DNA from: Atopsyche davidsoni
Lineage: Eukaryota > Arthropoda > Insecta > Trichoptera > Hydrobiosidae
Reading direction: 5' to 3'
Assembly: GCA_022113835.1 (NCBI GenBank)
Contig: JAILWY010000009.1
Coordinates: forward strand, 2,889,501-2,953,500
DNA length: 64,000 bases
Under the pieces are notes generated by a model that worked only from the letters and a program-made list of their open reading frames with translations, did no database searches and was not told where the DNA came from. Within the stretch, counting starts at the first letter, position 1. Every line of letters starts with the position of its first letter. Below, piece after piece: positions 22,594 to 35,480 of the stretch. A program made the translations under genes and the position numbers.

Positions 22594-24368
22594 GTATTTA
22601 TATAACGAGTTAGAACCGCATTAGACAGCTATCGCCTTTTACTGCTAATGGTCTCTTTTTTAGTGAATAACCTAGTTAATAGATCCATAATTTAGATTAT
22701 CTATTATATATTTTAATGCGTTCCAAACTAATAAATATTATATAACACGTGGATATACAAAGTGGGTTGTTTAAAAAGAAATTAAGTTCGCAAGGGTTTT
22801 TGTATGGAATACGGTGAATGCAGTCACCCTTAAAGCTGAATTTGGGAGTTTCTTCTAATTTATGCGGTACCCTCGCCCCGGCAGCTGACGGAAGATGGCG
22901 GCGCCGTCCCGACAACATGGCTTCCAACTTTCGCAATAACCTTCCAGATTTATTGCTGCCGAAATGTCCAGACTTATTCTGATCCATTGTTAAATAATTA
23001 GCAAGTTCTATCGTTCGTTATTTAGCTCATCAGAGGCGCTGCTACGTATTAAACTTCTAGATATCAATTTTAACCACGTCACGGCCGATGAACATACGTT
23101 ATTAATTTTTTTTAAAAATGCACACTTACGTGAAGACAATACAAGTAGATTTTTACAGCTGTCTACTCATTGTTGATTATTAGAAGGCTTTATCCAACGC
23201 TATGTTTTTCGTCTTTGAAGCAGTTCATTCTAATACCTCTATATACAATTTATTTGATTTTACAATACACATAAAAGCACTTTAAATAATACTCAAATTT
23301 TCGCCGCTTTTTTATTTGTCCATATTCACTTTATTTACTTATTTATTAGTTCTATTCAATAATTTTATTATAAAGTAGATATTTCTCGCTCGAGGGCGGA
23401 ATTATATTAATAATTATCAATATAATGTATTTGTAAGAAAGCATGAACCGTATATGAATAACCACTTATTTATTTGAAAGTAAAGTACGTAATTTATTCT
23501 GAGTACATCTCAAATCTCAGAGCATACGGTAAACTTTCATAAAAAATTACAGCATGTGAAAGATTTCAGGGACTACACCAAAGCGATCGAGGATTGAGTG
23601 GGTCAGATTCATAAAGAATCACCGACCATAAAAGCAAATGGATTCAATTCAGAGCAAACAATGGGCGGCCCAAGACAAATATAAGTAAGTGGAGCGGGGA
23701 GAGGGAGGTGTGCGGAGATTTGAGTTCCAGCAAAATGTGGTGCAATTAAAAGTTGTGGCCCCCCTCTCCCCCCGTCCTTTCTGCCTTGCTTCCATCAGCT
23801 GAGATAAAGCCCGGCTTCTATTGATGGAAATTTGCAAAGGGATCCGTGGAGCTTGTGCAGTGTTTACATATATTGGATAATACAGGCGAGTGTTGGAGAG
23901 AGGAGTGCAACTAGCACACTTGCTTCCGATGTCACTAATTAATTTAATATCGGACTTTAAAAATAAACAAACCGAGAAGAGACCGAGCCAAAGAGGGCAT
24001 CATTTCCTACTCGATTCGGATTATATCATTTTAATTAATTCAATCAAGTAAAACACACAATAAGCACTTATTTTGAATAATACGTTTTATACAGTTTACT
24101 TTAGTAAGCGACTCCTTTAAAAGCAAGTGCGACGAATTATCAGATATGTAAAATAGAGCTATAGCCAATAAATACCGTCTCAGACAATAAAAAAGTATTT
24201 AATATAAAATACCTTAAAAATTAAAAAAAAAAAACAGTATACAATTGTTAAAATTTAAATTGTAATATTAAAATTTGCTATCCGCCATGTTATCCGATAT
24301 CATCTGCACATCAAAATCAAAGAAATTGAATGTAACCTTGAATAGTTTGGTAAATCTAAAACCTGGTA

Positions 24369-24420
24369 TAAATATTACTCCCTCCAATGTTTCAACGGGT
24401 CATCATCAAGGATTTGACAT
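24369..24420 (-). repeat. Weak hammerhead-like motif
   Basis: Minus strand CCTTGATGATGACCC is followed closely by GTTGAAACATTGG. TTGATGA fits the core with one change, but stem II is barely possible (three pairs with almost no loop) and stem III is not palindromic. Recorded as a relic. Confidence 0.3.
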
Positions 24421-24814
24421 TCCCCGGATAACTGTAGACATTTAAAAAGAAACGTGGCATAACACACATGAATGTGGTATTCATAACAACAACAGCCGCC
24501 AAAACCTACGAAAAACTATATTTAGTCCTAGTATTATTGAATAGCTAATTAAAAATTAAATAATAAATAAAATTCGCTGTAAGCCTGGGCTAAGGCACTA
24601 AGAGCAAGACTAAACGAACTTTAGTCATGTCCTGCTTTCCAGCGAAAGTAATCGTTCTGATTTTAATTTAATCGAGACGATTATTTTTAGAATATTCTTC
24701 AGCTCAAATTAATTATTTTTAATTTTGATTAGGACTGCATATTTCATTTTATTATAAGAAGGTTGCGGTTGATTTTTGACTGAGAAAGTTTTCAGTGTTT
24801 TAAACCCGACGACT

Positions 24815-24849
24815 GAACCGAGAGTTTTATTAGATAAAACTCTTGGTTC
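24815..24849. repeat. 16-bp stem hairpin with 3-base loop
   Basis: GAACCGAGAGTTTTAT, TAG, ATAAAACTCTTGGTTC: all pairs hold with one G-U. The stem is too short and the loop too tight for a typical microRNA precursor. Perhaps a centre of a collapsed palindromic element. Confidence 0.6.
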
Positions 24850-25359
24850 GCTTGGATTTGCTCAAGAAAGCTTCATTATTATCAACTGCTTTTTAGAAAA
24901 TAAAATGAAAAATATTTCGCCGACTATGAAATAATTTAATTTAAACTGAAATCAACCGAATATATTTTTTTTTTACTTTGTCAAATACGTTTGATTATTT
25001 TTATAAAATTTATTCAAACAAAGTCGATTGTGCCCACCTTTTTACCTGAATGATGGGTTTTACGGGTGTCTAAAACCATGGCGTATCGGGTAATCCGAGC
25101 CGACAGTTTTTTCTTGTTTCAAACTGTTGTAGATCAAGTAACCACGAAACTGAACAGAGATGTCTGTGTTTTGGGACGAGAAATTTATACCACGTAGATA
25201 TACGAACTACATGAACATCTGTGTGTGTCTATTTATTTTTTGTAACCTTTGTACGAAGAACAACTAATTCACAAAAATAAAAATTAATCTGAATGAAGTG
25301 ATTTGTACCAACTCGATCAAACTAAAATATGCATTACAATAATATCTTCGGTTAGTTAA

Positions 25360-25776
25360 GGGTCTAGGTCCCATAATCGAGTTTTTTTGATCATTTTTTA
25401 ATCCGTTTTGCGAAAAATCGACTGCACCAATCAAACATATTTAAATGCAAAAAGCTTGATACATCTCTTCTTCCGAACACAGTATATTCTTATTTCTTAT
25501 AAATTTACTATTAATATGATAAATATGTGTTTTCCGATTGAAGTGTAGGAATTTGGAGATTCGTCCTGTACATTTTCCAAGAATCCTAAACATTGAAGTC
25601 TTTTTTTTAATAGGAATTGAAAGATTAAATATAAACCATGTGCGTCTTATAAATAAAAATAAAAAAATCTTCAACAAACTTTGGTTTTGAAAAGTCGTCA
25701 TTTTATCCATTTTTTTACGACATAGAAAAATAAAGTGACAATTAAATTAAATTAATGACACGATTTCGCCAGGTAA
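25360..25776. repeat. Unclassified dispersed repeat, copy 2
   Basis: Same orientation and same end points as the copy at 3103-3625, with many substitutions and small indels. Matching both ends shows a defined mobile unit rather than chance similarity. Class unknown. Confidence 0.78.
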
Positions 25777-26750
25777 TGGACTACCTCTGGTGTTGGACAC
25801 CAGAGGCAATTAAAAGGCTAGAAGCAATTGCCTTAAGGATTGTACTTACCACTGAGCCATCAATCTCAATTTTATATTTTAATATCATGCATACATACTT
25901 ATTACCATATAAGGAAAATAGTACAAAAATACTAGAATATATGTTTAAGCTTTTGTATAAAGATATTTTCAAACATCCTGCGTGTACGGCATCAATTATT
26001 TATAAGCATAAAAAAAACAACTTAGTCTTAAATTAAATGATTCTGCAAAGGAAAAGATTGTCTTGTTAGGTTTGTTTCACCTGACACATATTGGGCATAC
26101 GAGAGTAATTAACATCAGCTGTAGTGCAGGTTTAACGAGCTCATATATTAAGAAACGTAATCTAAGAATAAGTTCGTTTAGTAAAAACAACTAAGCATGA
26201 GATAAAATTTAATATTCCGGTTAGCTGCGTTTGTTATTGCTCGTAAGATAATGTTAGGAAAACGTTAAGGTCCTGCCCGAAGGAGGAGAAATACTGCGCA
26301 ATATAAGTACCTATAAAATTTTCCGGGTTTGTGCTTTAACCCGGAGGATATGGTCAGTTGATTCTCCTGCTATTGTGGCCTGCGTGGGTTCGTTCTGGAA
26401 ATTAGTAAAGGCGCGGTCACACGTTCGGTCGATTACGGTAGCCCAGCACATAATATCACCAACGTATTTGTATGTAGTATACATTCAACATTTGATAGAA
26501 AGTTTTTGTTATAAACATACTAACAAAATTATAATAAATTTTTTATTGCATTGTGTTTAAAAAAAAAAAAAAAAATGCTGGATTCTCTTTGTTAAAAAAA
26601 ATAATACATTTTTAAAGTCTACACGTAATATTTTAACCATTCATTTATTTTGGAGAATTACCTTTTTCCTTGAGTTTGAAATTACTGAATTGGTCTTGTA
26701 TTTTGAATGTTTACGTGTAAATCTACAACCTTCATTACGGCATGCTTTTA
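25777..26750. other. AT-rich DNA, no gene recognised
   Basis: Contains CTACCTCTGGTGTTGGACACCAGAGG (inverted CCTCTGGTG/CACCAGAGG at about 25783-25806) just after the dispersed repeat, and a poly-A tract at 26559-26574. No gene. Confidence 0.5.
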
Positions 26751-26752
26751 TC

Positions 26753-26784
<32 letters not shown>

Positions 26785-27396
26785 GCAAAAAAAAAAATTG
26801 TATGTCCGTCATAGGCTTTGAAACCATCCAACTGATGTGCCCCAAAACGATATAATTTGAAAGGCAATAAATAATACGAAGAAACTTTGAGACTATTAAA
26901 ACACTGCATTAAATACATTTGGTCTATTAATTAAGTCAATTTTCGACATCTGTAAAATCGACATCGTTCCTCGCAAAAAATTTGAAAATAGACGAAATGA
27001 AGATCGCGCATAATACGAACTTTCAAAACAAAATCACTGATCTGTCATTTAAAACAGAGAGTTTTATCATTTGAGGTTATCGTGTATATAAAAATGGCAC
27101 CGAAAAGAGCTGTAATTGAAAGAAATACAGCAGATGCGAAACGAAGAAGAGCCGAAAGAGCAGCTGAAACTGCCGAACAACATGAAGTGCGTTTGGAGTC
27201 AAAAAGGTTGAGAGAGCAACACTCAAAAGCCGTAGAAACACCAGAAAAACACAAAGCACGTCTAGAACAAGTTCGATTCAGAGCTGCTGAAACTCATCAA
27301 CAGCATGAAAACAGCGTAATAGCACACGCCGGGAACCTGCTAGTTATTAATACCGATGTTGTGATTCCGAAATGCCATTATAAGCAAAAGCGTTGA
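26751..27396 (+). mobile_element. Helitron 5' end with N-terminal ORF fragment
   Basis: The candidate 5' terminus is TC preceded by A at 26750, followed by a TA run and then TTGTATGTCCGTCATAGGC, resembling the 5' ends of insect Helitrons. From ATG at 27094 an ORF runs to 27396. Its first two thirds are made of charged repeats (AERAAETAEQHEVRLE, then AVETPEKHKARLE, then AAETHQQHE), a pattern I associate with the N-terminal region of insect Helitron replication proteins. The Rep and helicase domains are missing. No 3' hairpin with CTRR was identified, and a tRNA-like foldback starts soon after. I infer a truncated Helitron. The repeats alone do not prove it. Confidence 0.6.
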
Positions 27397-27423
27397 CTTG
27401 ACGAAAACTGCCTATTTTGATAA

Positions 27424-27707
27424 TGATTAAGTACATTTTTTCAAATATTGAAAATTGATTAAAGAAACGTTCAGAAAAATATCACCGTGATTTGTACCCA
27501 CATCCCCAAGCTTACATGGTCGGTGCATTACCAATTATACCAACGAATCACTAGTACTAGGTAAAAAAAAAATTACAATCGTATCCTATAAATGAAACAA
27601 CGTACTTATTATGCCAATAAAATATTGTCAGGGTGCCAAATCACGATGATATTTTTCTAAGAGTTTCTTTAATCAATTTTCAATAGTTGAAAAAATGTAC
27701 TTAATCA
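27424..27707. mobile_element. tRNA-like foldback element, divergent copy 4
   Basis: Arms of about 68 bp run inward from GATTAAGTACATTTTTTCAA (27425) and its complement (ending 27706). They share the TCAGAAAAATATCACCGTGA-type block with the other copies. The minus-strand tRNA-like head (about 27488-27552) has an A box-like TGGTATAATTGG but an internal deletion removes the B box (GGTACAAATCAC). Immediately downstream of the Helitron fragment. Confidence 0.68.
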
Positions 27708-30700
27708 ATAAAATCTGTATAGGCAAAATCGGACTTCCTGTGAGACGGTCTTCACAAAAAATCAATAATATATTTTGCATATTTTATTTACACGAATATT
27801 ATTGGTAGTTAATATTGAATATATAAGCAATATAACTGTGCACCTGCCATATATTTTTATTTTTAAAAATGAAACATTGAATAAACCCAAATCACCGGAA
27901 TCGGACTGCTCGCGCGTGTGCTCGTAACCACAGCCGCGCCTCGCGCGTGGCAGGTGCGCGCTGGCCGGACGAATCTGTCTTGTTTTTGGAAGCCACTGAG
28001 GCTCGCTGAGGGTCGTGCTCCCGAATAAATTAATTTAAATTCCGCTGAGAGTTGAAGGCTATTTATTTGTTTGCGATAAATTATTTATTTTCTATATAAA
28101 AAAAATTATTATACTACGAAAGCAAATTAAATCACATAATAAATTTCAAGTTTTTATTGTAAATTTTATAGCACGTACTCAATTTTTTTTGTAAAAAATT
28201 TATGAATACAGTAATACCCCGCTTTACGCGAGGGATACGTTCCGGAAAAAATTGCGTTAAGTGAAATTCGCGTATATCGGGGTTTACGATTAAACATACA
28301 TACAAATACGAATCATTTGAATCAATCACTTTAATTCTAAGAACACTTTATGCAGTATTACTTGTTATTTTTACTGAAAAATGCATCTATTGTCTTTTGG
28401 GTAGCGTTTCTTTTACGTTCTTGTAAAATACGTTCATAACACCCAACGCTGTTTTTAATTGTTAAAAGAAGTCAATGACTACATTGTGTTCATACACATT
28501 CTTAAAATAAGAAATTCGCGTAATGCGAGGCATTTTAACGCGCATAACGGGGTCGCGTAAAACGGGGTATTACTGTACACTATTTTCCCCAAAAGTATTT
28601 TCACTCTATATGTTTGAAAATGGCATAAATCAATACACAAACAAAAAAATCTTTGGGTCGTATCTCCATACCGCATAATTTCTCAAAAAAATCCATTATT
28701 ACTGTAATTTAATTTCGTATACACTTTGTAACAAGAACTAAAAAAAAACCTTTTGTGACCACTTATTAATATCACGGGCGGCATCATTTTTAGGAAAAAA
28801 CCCTGAGTAAATTTCAAGAGATACAATCACTTGCTACATTTAATTTGCAAAAATTAAATAAGATCTGCTTGTTTATTTTTTACATCAGCGCAAACACATT
28901 TCACATAACGACTGGAATAAGCGCAGAGCGGAGCACAGAACAGAACAGAAGAGACACATCCCTCCCTGCTACTGGACTTCCGGTTCGCTTGCTCTGACCT
29001 CTGAGGCAGGCTTTTGTGGTCCTTCCGGTAGTTTCAACTAATTATATTAAAATAAAATATTAATTAAAAGTTCGGGCTGGGACTGAGATACGAATATTTT
29101 GAAAAATATCGTGATAAAACTATATGTGCGAAGTGTGCGATTTCTTTATAAACGAGGTACTTAACACATATTATTCTAAAGCCTTAATTCTGAAAGTGAC
29201 GTTTTGGCTTTAGTGCAAGTCATTTTTAAGGAATAAAATTCTTTTGACACAGTTAAACATTATGTTTGATTACAGATCAAAGATAAACAATATTATTGAG
29301 CACTTATTTGAGCAGTCATATTTAAAACGTGTATCCAACATATATACAAGACCAACTGTTTTTTTTTGAGACGACAAATTTTGTATTGGTGATTATTACG
29401 TTTTTTGCATTGTAAAGGCAAAACCGTGTCATTATTATTCATAAGTAATAATGTAGGCATATATTCTAACATTTTTATAAAATATTCAGTATCATAACAT
29501 CTTTTCAGGCTTGCGGGGTGTGACGCGCGTCCTTTGACTTAGTGGGCGTTTTTATATCTCCGTCTACTGAAAATTTCCCCCCAGGTTGTGTTCATGGCAC
29601 GCCGAGGACTTGGCAGCTGACGTTCGGAGATGTCCGAGAGGGCCTGACATTATCATTTAGATGGTGAAGTCTCGAGATAATAATAATAAAAAAAACAAGT
29701 GAAAACAGAGATCACAGTGAATACCAAAAATTTTGAGACCAATTATTTTTAAATGCTCGTAATATATTTTTTGTACACTGTCATATTATATATTTAGAGT
29801 AGTGTGTATTCTGAATATCTCCCTATATCAAATTAAGGATATAATGTCTTATACGACATTTTGAGTCAGATGACTTCCGTAAGCCAAGTCAACAATAAAA
29901 AAAATATTTTCAAAGAGTACTTCATAATTTATATTTACATGTCAGACATAGCCGTATTTGATTCACATTCTAATAGTGAATTGGACGTTCTATAAGTAAA
30001 ATAAATATATAATTATATAATATACATTTAAAAAATTATAAACAATTATAATTTTCTTGTAAAACAATCTTATCATAAGAATGTCAATCAACAGGCATAA
30101 AACTGGGTAAAAACTAAACCGTCTCCTGAAATTTCATTCTGCTTTAGTCTCCTGATAAATTACATTCAGGGGATAAACTTTTGTTTCTTTTTATAAAAAA
30201 AGACCTCAATTTAAATTAAAATTTTCTATTTAGTTAAAAAAACTATATAACACATACAATACAGGTTCAAAGTTCAATTGAAATAAACTGGCGACTATCA
30301 AACTGAACTGGCGTTATTTCAAAGCTTCAACTACACCATAGTGCGAATGATAGGCTCTACTTAGAGTAAAGGCTCATGTGCACAGTGGCATCAATCGGCA
30401 GATGTCCGGGGCCAGTCTCCGGCAGATGCCGCGCACAGTGTGCAGAGACGATTGCGTCTCATTGCCCATGTTTCAATTGAATGACGCCGTCACGACTTGT
30501 AACCCTTCCGCGTCTAAGCTTAAAATTTATACTCTACTATAATAATATCCATTGTGTGTGTGTATGTTTCATTTATTGGTTTTCTATAGAATATCTTAAA
30601 AGATACAACGCTGATTTTTTGCACGTAAGTTTAGCAAATTTTTCCGCAGCTATGTGCCGAATTTCAAGACGATAGGATAATATTTTTATTCATAAACTAT

Positions 30701-31206
30701 AAAATATGCTTTAGCGAGTTTCAATATGTACGAATTATATGATTCTGTTGTTCACCGCGAGAAATTCAAATTTAGAACTTTTACAAAAAAAAACAAATTT
30801 TGATGCTTAGAAGTTTTCAGTTTATGTCAGCTTGGCACAAGTACCAATTTTTTTTTTTTTTTATATAAATTGCGTTATAAATTATTAATCACATCGTTAA
30901 TAACTCAAAATAACACCGTCTACGCACAGCAAACGTAATTCAAAAAGAATTGCACAATTGAACGTGATAAAGACTGCATCAAATAAAGAACAGTGCAGTG
31001 AAAAGTGATGCGTTGTTTGTGACACGAAATGTGACACAAATGTCAAGCAATGAATTGGAAGGAAAACTTGAGCAGCGTCTTCTTCAAATTCGAGTACCCA
31101 GCTATTCGAGTATTCAGCCAAACATATGTTCAAACACTATTGCATCGTTCATCAAACACGTCATTCTGTGACGTAAATAAAATGCTTTTCCGCATATTTA
31201 ATTTTG
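27708..31206. other. AT-rich DNA with GC-rich patches and one MITE
   Basis: GC-rich patches at 27895-28025, 28920-29030, 29510-29650 and 30370-30475. The last has the word GGCAGATG twice in a palindrome-rich context. No coding motif. The pogo-like MITE is listed separately. Confidence 0.5.
28209..28575. mobile_element. pogo/Tigger-like MITE
   Basis: A 367-bp element bounded by TA (28207-28208 and 28576-28577). The terminal inverted repeats are CAGTAATACCCCGCTTTACG at the left and CAGTAATACCCCGTTTTACG in complement at the right. Several internal GCGTAA/TTACGC-like words repeat near the ends. This terminal pattern resembles pogo/Tigger elements. No transposase is present. Confidence 0.82.
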
Positions 31207-31375
31207 CTGCTGACCCGTATCGCCAACTTTGCACTATTAAAATTTCGTTAACGTGAAAGGTTTGCGAAACCGGTCACCAACAAAATTGAACTTATCGAAA
31301 TATCACCCAAATATTTTTTTTATTAAAATGACATTCCACCAATTATTATCTGTCAAAAATATTGAATACATAAAA
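31207..31375 (+). mobile_element. Hammerhead-like repeat element, family B, decayed
   Basis: An inverted pair: GACCCGTATCGCCAAC at the left and GGTTTGCGAAACCGGTCACC (31259-31278) at the right. The outer unit follows, with ATGACATTCCACC and TGTCAAAAATATTGAATA. The core sequence upstream of stem II is not recognisable in the plus-strand motif, so only the stem II, GAAA, ACCGGT and GTC parts survive. Confidence 0.55.
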
Positions 31376-33599
31376 TCAATATAAGATTGCAAAGTGTTTG
31401 AACTGGATTTTTAACTGTGACATGAATTTATAGAGTATTATTTAATCTCAAATAATATGTTAATATCGTCTTGCTAGCATTTTTTTTTTCTTCTGATTTT
31501 CGCCGTATCAAATTTATCTAATATACCAATAAGAGCTTCAATTCTTCTCATCCTATATTTGATCATTTTTCGTATTTTAATTATATCATTGCAATTACGC
31601 AATTTAGAATTACACTACCCAAAAAGTAGAAAATAGATTTTATTATTGAAATCATCCAAACATATTTTTTTAATGATATTTTATTTAATATATAAAGTCT
31701 TTACTTCCAGCAGGGTTAAGTCAGACTACGTGAAACGGAATAAGCTACGAACATCTGCTCAATAACGAGGACATGTTGAAAATTAAAGCCGTGTGTAGAA
31801 ATATGCACCGCCGCAGTGTCAGTAAAAAAATACGCAATTAATTTACAAGATAACCGTTTGGCATCCATGTTTTTATGAGCTGTTCTTTATTTTTATTGTA
31901 TTTATTATTATAATGGGTAAATGGAATCGAGTTTCAACTAGTACAAACAACTTATAACAGTACGGCGGCGTCCTTTTATTTTGCCTGTTTTGAAAAACAT
32001 AAAAAGGTTCATTGATTGTGTATAGCCGGTTAAGTCTGTGTTATAAATTTAATTTTAAAAAATTGAATTTTTCCTATATTAAATATGTGATTGTGCATCG
32101 CTTGAGTAGTTAACAAGTCATACTCTATATTATAAGTTACGCACAAATATGATGAGGATTATTAATACAATTTTTCAAATAAATCGATTACAAAACCATA
32201 ACTGAATTATTCAATTCTTAGTTATAATATATAAATATATTTATCAAAGCAAGAGAGTTATTTATTTTCAAGAGATTTGACAAAATTACGATAGAAGCCG
32301 ATGCAAGTTTTCATTCAGATATCAATTCATAGCTTTGATTCTTACAAATTCTCTCAATACAACATTCAGCAAAGCTTTAATTAAAATTTGCAACTCTGTC
32401 CCTGAATAGTAAAAGCGCCTCTCTGAAAAACATTCAAATCTTATAACCGAAGTAATTAAAAAGCTTTCAGTCGATCGGAGATCTTTGAGAAGTTTCCAAA
32501 AAGGGATTTATTTCTTGCGGAAAGCGGAAGTACAAGTGGAAACTTTATTGGCAGACCGTTAGTTTCCGGTAGCTGTTTTTTTTTTTTTTGTATTTGTGAA
32601 GACCGAATCGAACCCATTTAATAGGATTATTAAATTATTATATCTTGAACATGAAATTTGTGAAGCTTAAAAACAGGAACCGATATTTCATGAATTTATA
32701 AAAACGGACGGCCTTATATATATATATACGTAATAGAAAAAACCGTACTAAATATATTAATAATCTGTATTTTTTATTATTTTGAGTGGGTCTCAGTGGC
32801 TGAGCTGCTTTATGAACTTCTTTTAAGCAATTAAAAAATAATAATATATATCATGTTTGATCATACACTCAATAAAAATTTAGAATAGTTGTCAGTGCAA
32901 TGTGTTAAAAGCACTTAAATAACGCAAGCGATTATGTAAATGTATAGTATTTATAAAATGTTTGATATTATAGATTATACATAACCTATGCTACCTAATA
33001 TACTAAATATTTATTTAGGTGATAAGAAGCGTACAAACTTCAATAATTGTCTGATATTTAGGGCCAGGTGTTGGGAGTTATTTTAAAGAAATGAAACACA
33101 CATTTAATAATTGTGTTGAGTTGAACCAATACGAGATTTAGTTTATTGTGAAGGTGAGTTCACCTCTAAGAGCACATATAGAGTCCTTAGCATTAAATAC
33201 TAAAAAATACGTATTGACCAAAATCTTCCTAACCTTAATTAAATATGAATATGAAAAATAAATAAAAATCACATCTTTGTGATTTTTCCTTATTTTTGAA
33301 GAATATCAGGATATGCTTATTATAATCGACTGCAGGATATTACTCTCGCGGAAGTCTGCAGGTGCTGGTGTAAATATAAACCACCATGGTTCCGTTTATG
33401 GCGGTGCAATTTATCTGACGGGGGCGCTAAAAGGATCTGTCGAGAGGCACTTGTGGCACCCCCTCCTAGAGCCCACCCCCGGAAATAAGTGCCCGTCGGC
33501 TGTTCCTTCCGGAGTTTACGGTGATCACCTCACCTGGACCGAACACACCGCGAACACGACCAGAGCTATGTGCAACTATTTAATAATAAAAAAAAAATT
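31376..33599. other. AT-rich DNA with GC-rich block at 33340-33560
   Basis: The block includes TTTATGGCGGTGCAATTTAT and CACCTCACCTGGACCGAACA and holds a 107-codon plus ORF (33313-33636) that matches no family known to me. Candidate conserved non-coding sequence. Confidence 0.45.
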
Positions 33600-33775
33600 A
33601 ATTAAAAATAAATATTTTTTAATATTTCGCGACTAGTTTCGCCGGCATCCTGATTGGCCATTTTCAATCAACGATCTCCAGTCTGCTTGAAGATGACAAA
33701 CTTGCATGTTGGTGAAACTATTCGCGTCAATGAAACAAAAGTGGGAACTTCACTGAATATTTATTTTTAACAAAA
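33600..33775. repeat. Inverted repeat with third hammerhead-like motif
   Basis: Arms begin and end with TTAAAAATAAATATT. Each side contains a GAAAC-type box: GCGACTAGTTTCGCC at the left (complement GGCGAAACTAGTCGC) and GGTGAAACTATTCGCGTC at the right. Upstream of the right box is TTGAAGATGAC, comparable to CTGATGA plus stem II. Both cores depart from the hammerhead consensus. Probably a decayed relative of the family A and B elements. Confidence 0.45.
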
Positions 33776-35188
33776 AAGTATTCATTTCCGTGAAAAGGTT
33801 TATTTTTTCTACAAATTTTAATAACTAATGAGTAATTCATAGTACTTAAAATTTTGAATCTTTTCGTTTTTTCAACAACTTAATTTTTTTTAAATGTATA
33901 AATAAGGAAAATATTTTTATTGCTACCTCAACAAGGTTTTTTTTGTTTTACTTTAATTCAAAACCAAATTAATTTAATATAACCAAACGTACAAACGATG
34001 AATGAGTATGCCTGAGAAAAACCCACCAAAATTAACAAAGTATAATTTTCAGCCTTAGATTACTCAAATACCTTTAAATGCTTCAAAATACAAGGAAACC
34101 GTTTAAATATTTTAAATAAATCGTTAAGTAACATAAATACCAACCAAAATGATGCTACAAGTTTCTCAAAACAATACAATAATGTAATTATAAATCCTTT
34201 GTTCTTGGGTTTTATTCCGAGTTTCATACTAAAAATTAAAAAAAAGTCGAAAGGATTTTTCAAATCTACGAAGATACTCTAGAGCCGCAAGAAGAAACGC
34301 GGCACAACATCCAAGAACGCATTTTAAATATTACCAACAGCCGCCAAAACGTACTAACTTATTTAAAAAAAACCCTTCGTTTTTATTATTCTCCCATTAA
34401 AAAATATTCAAATTTGAAGAATAAAAAAATAAAAGATAATAAATAAAAAAAATTATACAGTTTATAATAGACATTCATAGTTTTATTATAAAAAATTATG
34501 ATGCATAGATATATTTTATTACGAGCAAGTAATTTTTTTATTTTGCAAAGATAATACGACTGAAAAAATATAATTATTGACTTTATATAGTTAAGGGTTA
34601 AAATCGTAGTAGCAACAGTTAACTTCAAGGAGGCTTTTATAATTTTCGTAATTAGGTATAATTTTGAGAAAAATTTATACGTTATCGTGAAAAGAATGCC
34701 GTCAAAAATTTTAATTAAAACATATAAATAGTACAGCCGAATATAAATTTAGTATTCCGATGGCGACATCCGCGCTATCGATAAATTTACTGCCGAAAGT
34801 ACTCCTCATTGAACTTGTCCAAAACTTCAATAAAATATTAACTTTTATTGAATTTCAAAGTAATGTGCCAACTTCTCGGAAGACACTTAATATTGAAATC
34901 CACCCCTGTTATCTCAAGCCAGAATCCGATTCTCTCTCCAGATTATAACCCAATAAAAGAAACCAATAATACATCCTCCTTTGAGTTATGATAATATTAA
35001 CATTCATAATTGAATTCTCAGAAGTTTGTAGAATTGTAATTAACAAACTTTGAAAAAAAAAAAATGCACTTTAACTATAATTATTATTTTAAAAATAACG
35101 ATTCTTCATCTTGCCTTTAATTTTTCATACTATTTGTGCCAAATTCGACATTAAAGATGAGAAAACATTTATTATGTATCTTATTTTG

Positions 35189-35480
35189 CTAATATAATTA
35201 GGCACATTAGTTCACACATAGAAGATGATTTTAAAGAAATTCTCAATAAAATATCATCGTGATTCGTGTGGGATTTGAATCCACATCTCCAGGCTTACAT
35301 GGCCAGTGTACTGACCCTTGTACTAACGAAACACATCCATTAATCAAGAATTTTTAACAATCATACTCTACATATGAACCAATGTACCCAGGCCAACCAA
35401 TATATATTAGTAGATAATATAAACCTGTAATAGGTAATAAATACGCATTTTAATGACGTTCAATCCAAAAATAGACATAT
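35189..35480 (-). mobile_element. tRNA-like foldback element, copy 5
   Basis: The left end CTAATATAATTAGGCACATT is followed by a minus-strand tRNA-like head (35259-35334) with B box complement GGATTTGAATCC and the CAGGCTTACATGGCCAG arm. Then come the TTAATCAAGAATTTTTAAC leader and a tail with AATACGCATTTTAATGACG (to about 35480). The right inverted end is lost. Confidence 0.7.

Larger units (their letters stand above)
22594..25359. other. AT-rich DNA with GC-rich patches, no gene recognised
   Basis: Patches at 22855-22925 (GGCAGCTGACGGAAGATGGC) and 23680-23790 (GAG/CTC rich) carry ORFs on the minus strand with no family match. The hairpin at 24815 and the weak motif at 24369 are listed separately. 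Confidence 0.5.

Noticed and set aside
24815..24849. microRNA precursor
   Set aside because: The stem is only 16 bp with a 3-base loop, too short for a Drosha/Dicer substrate.
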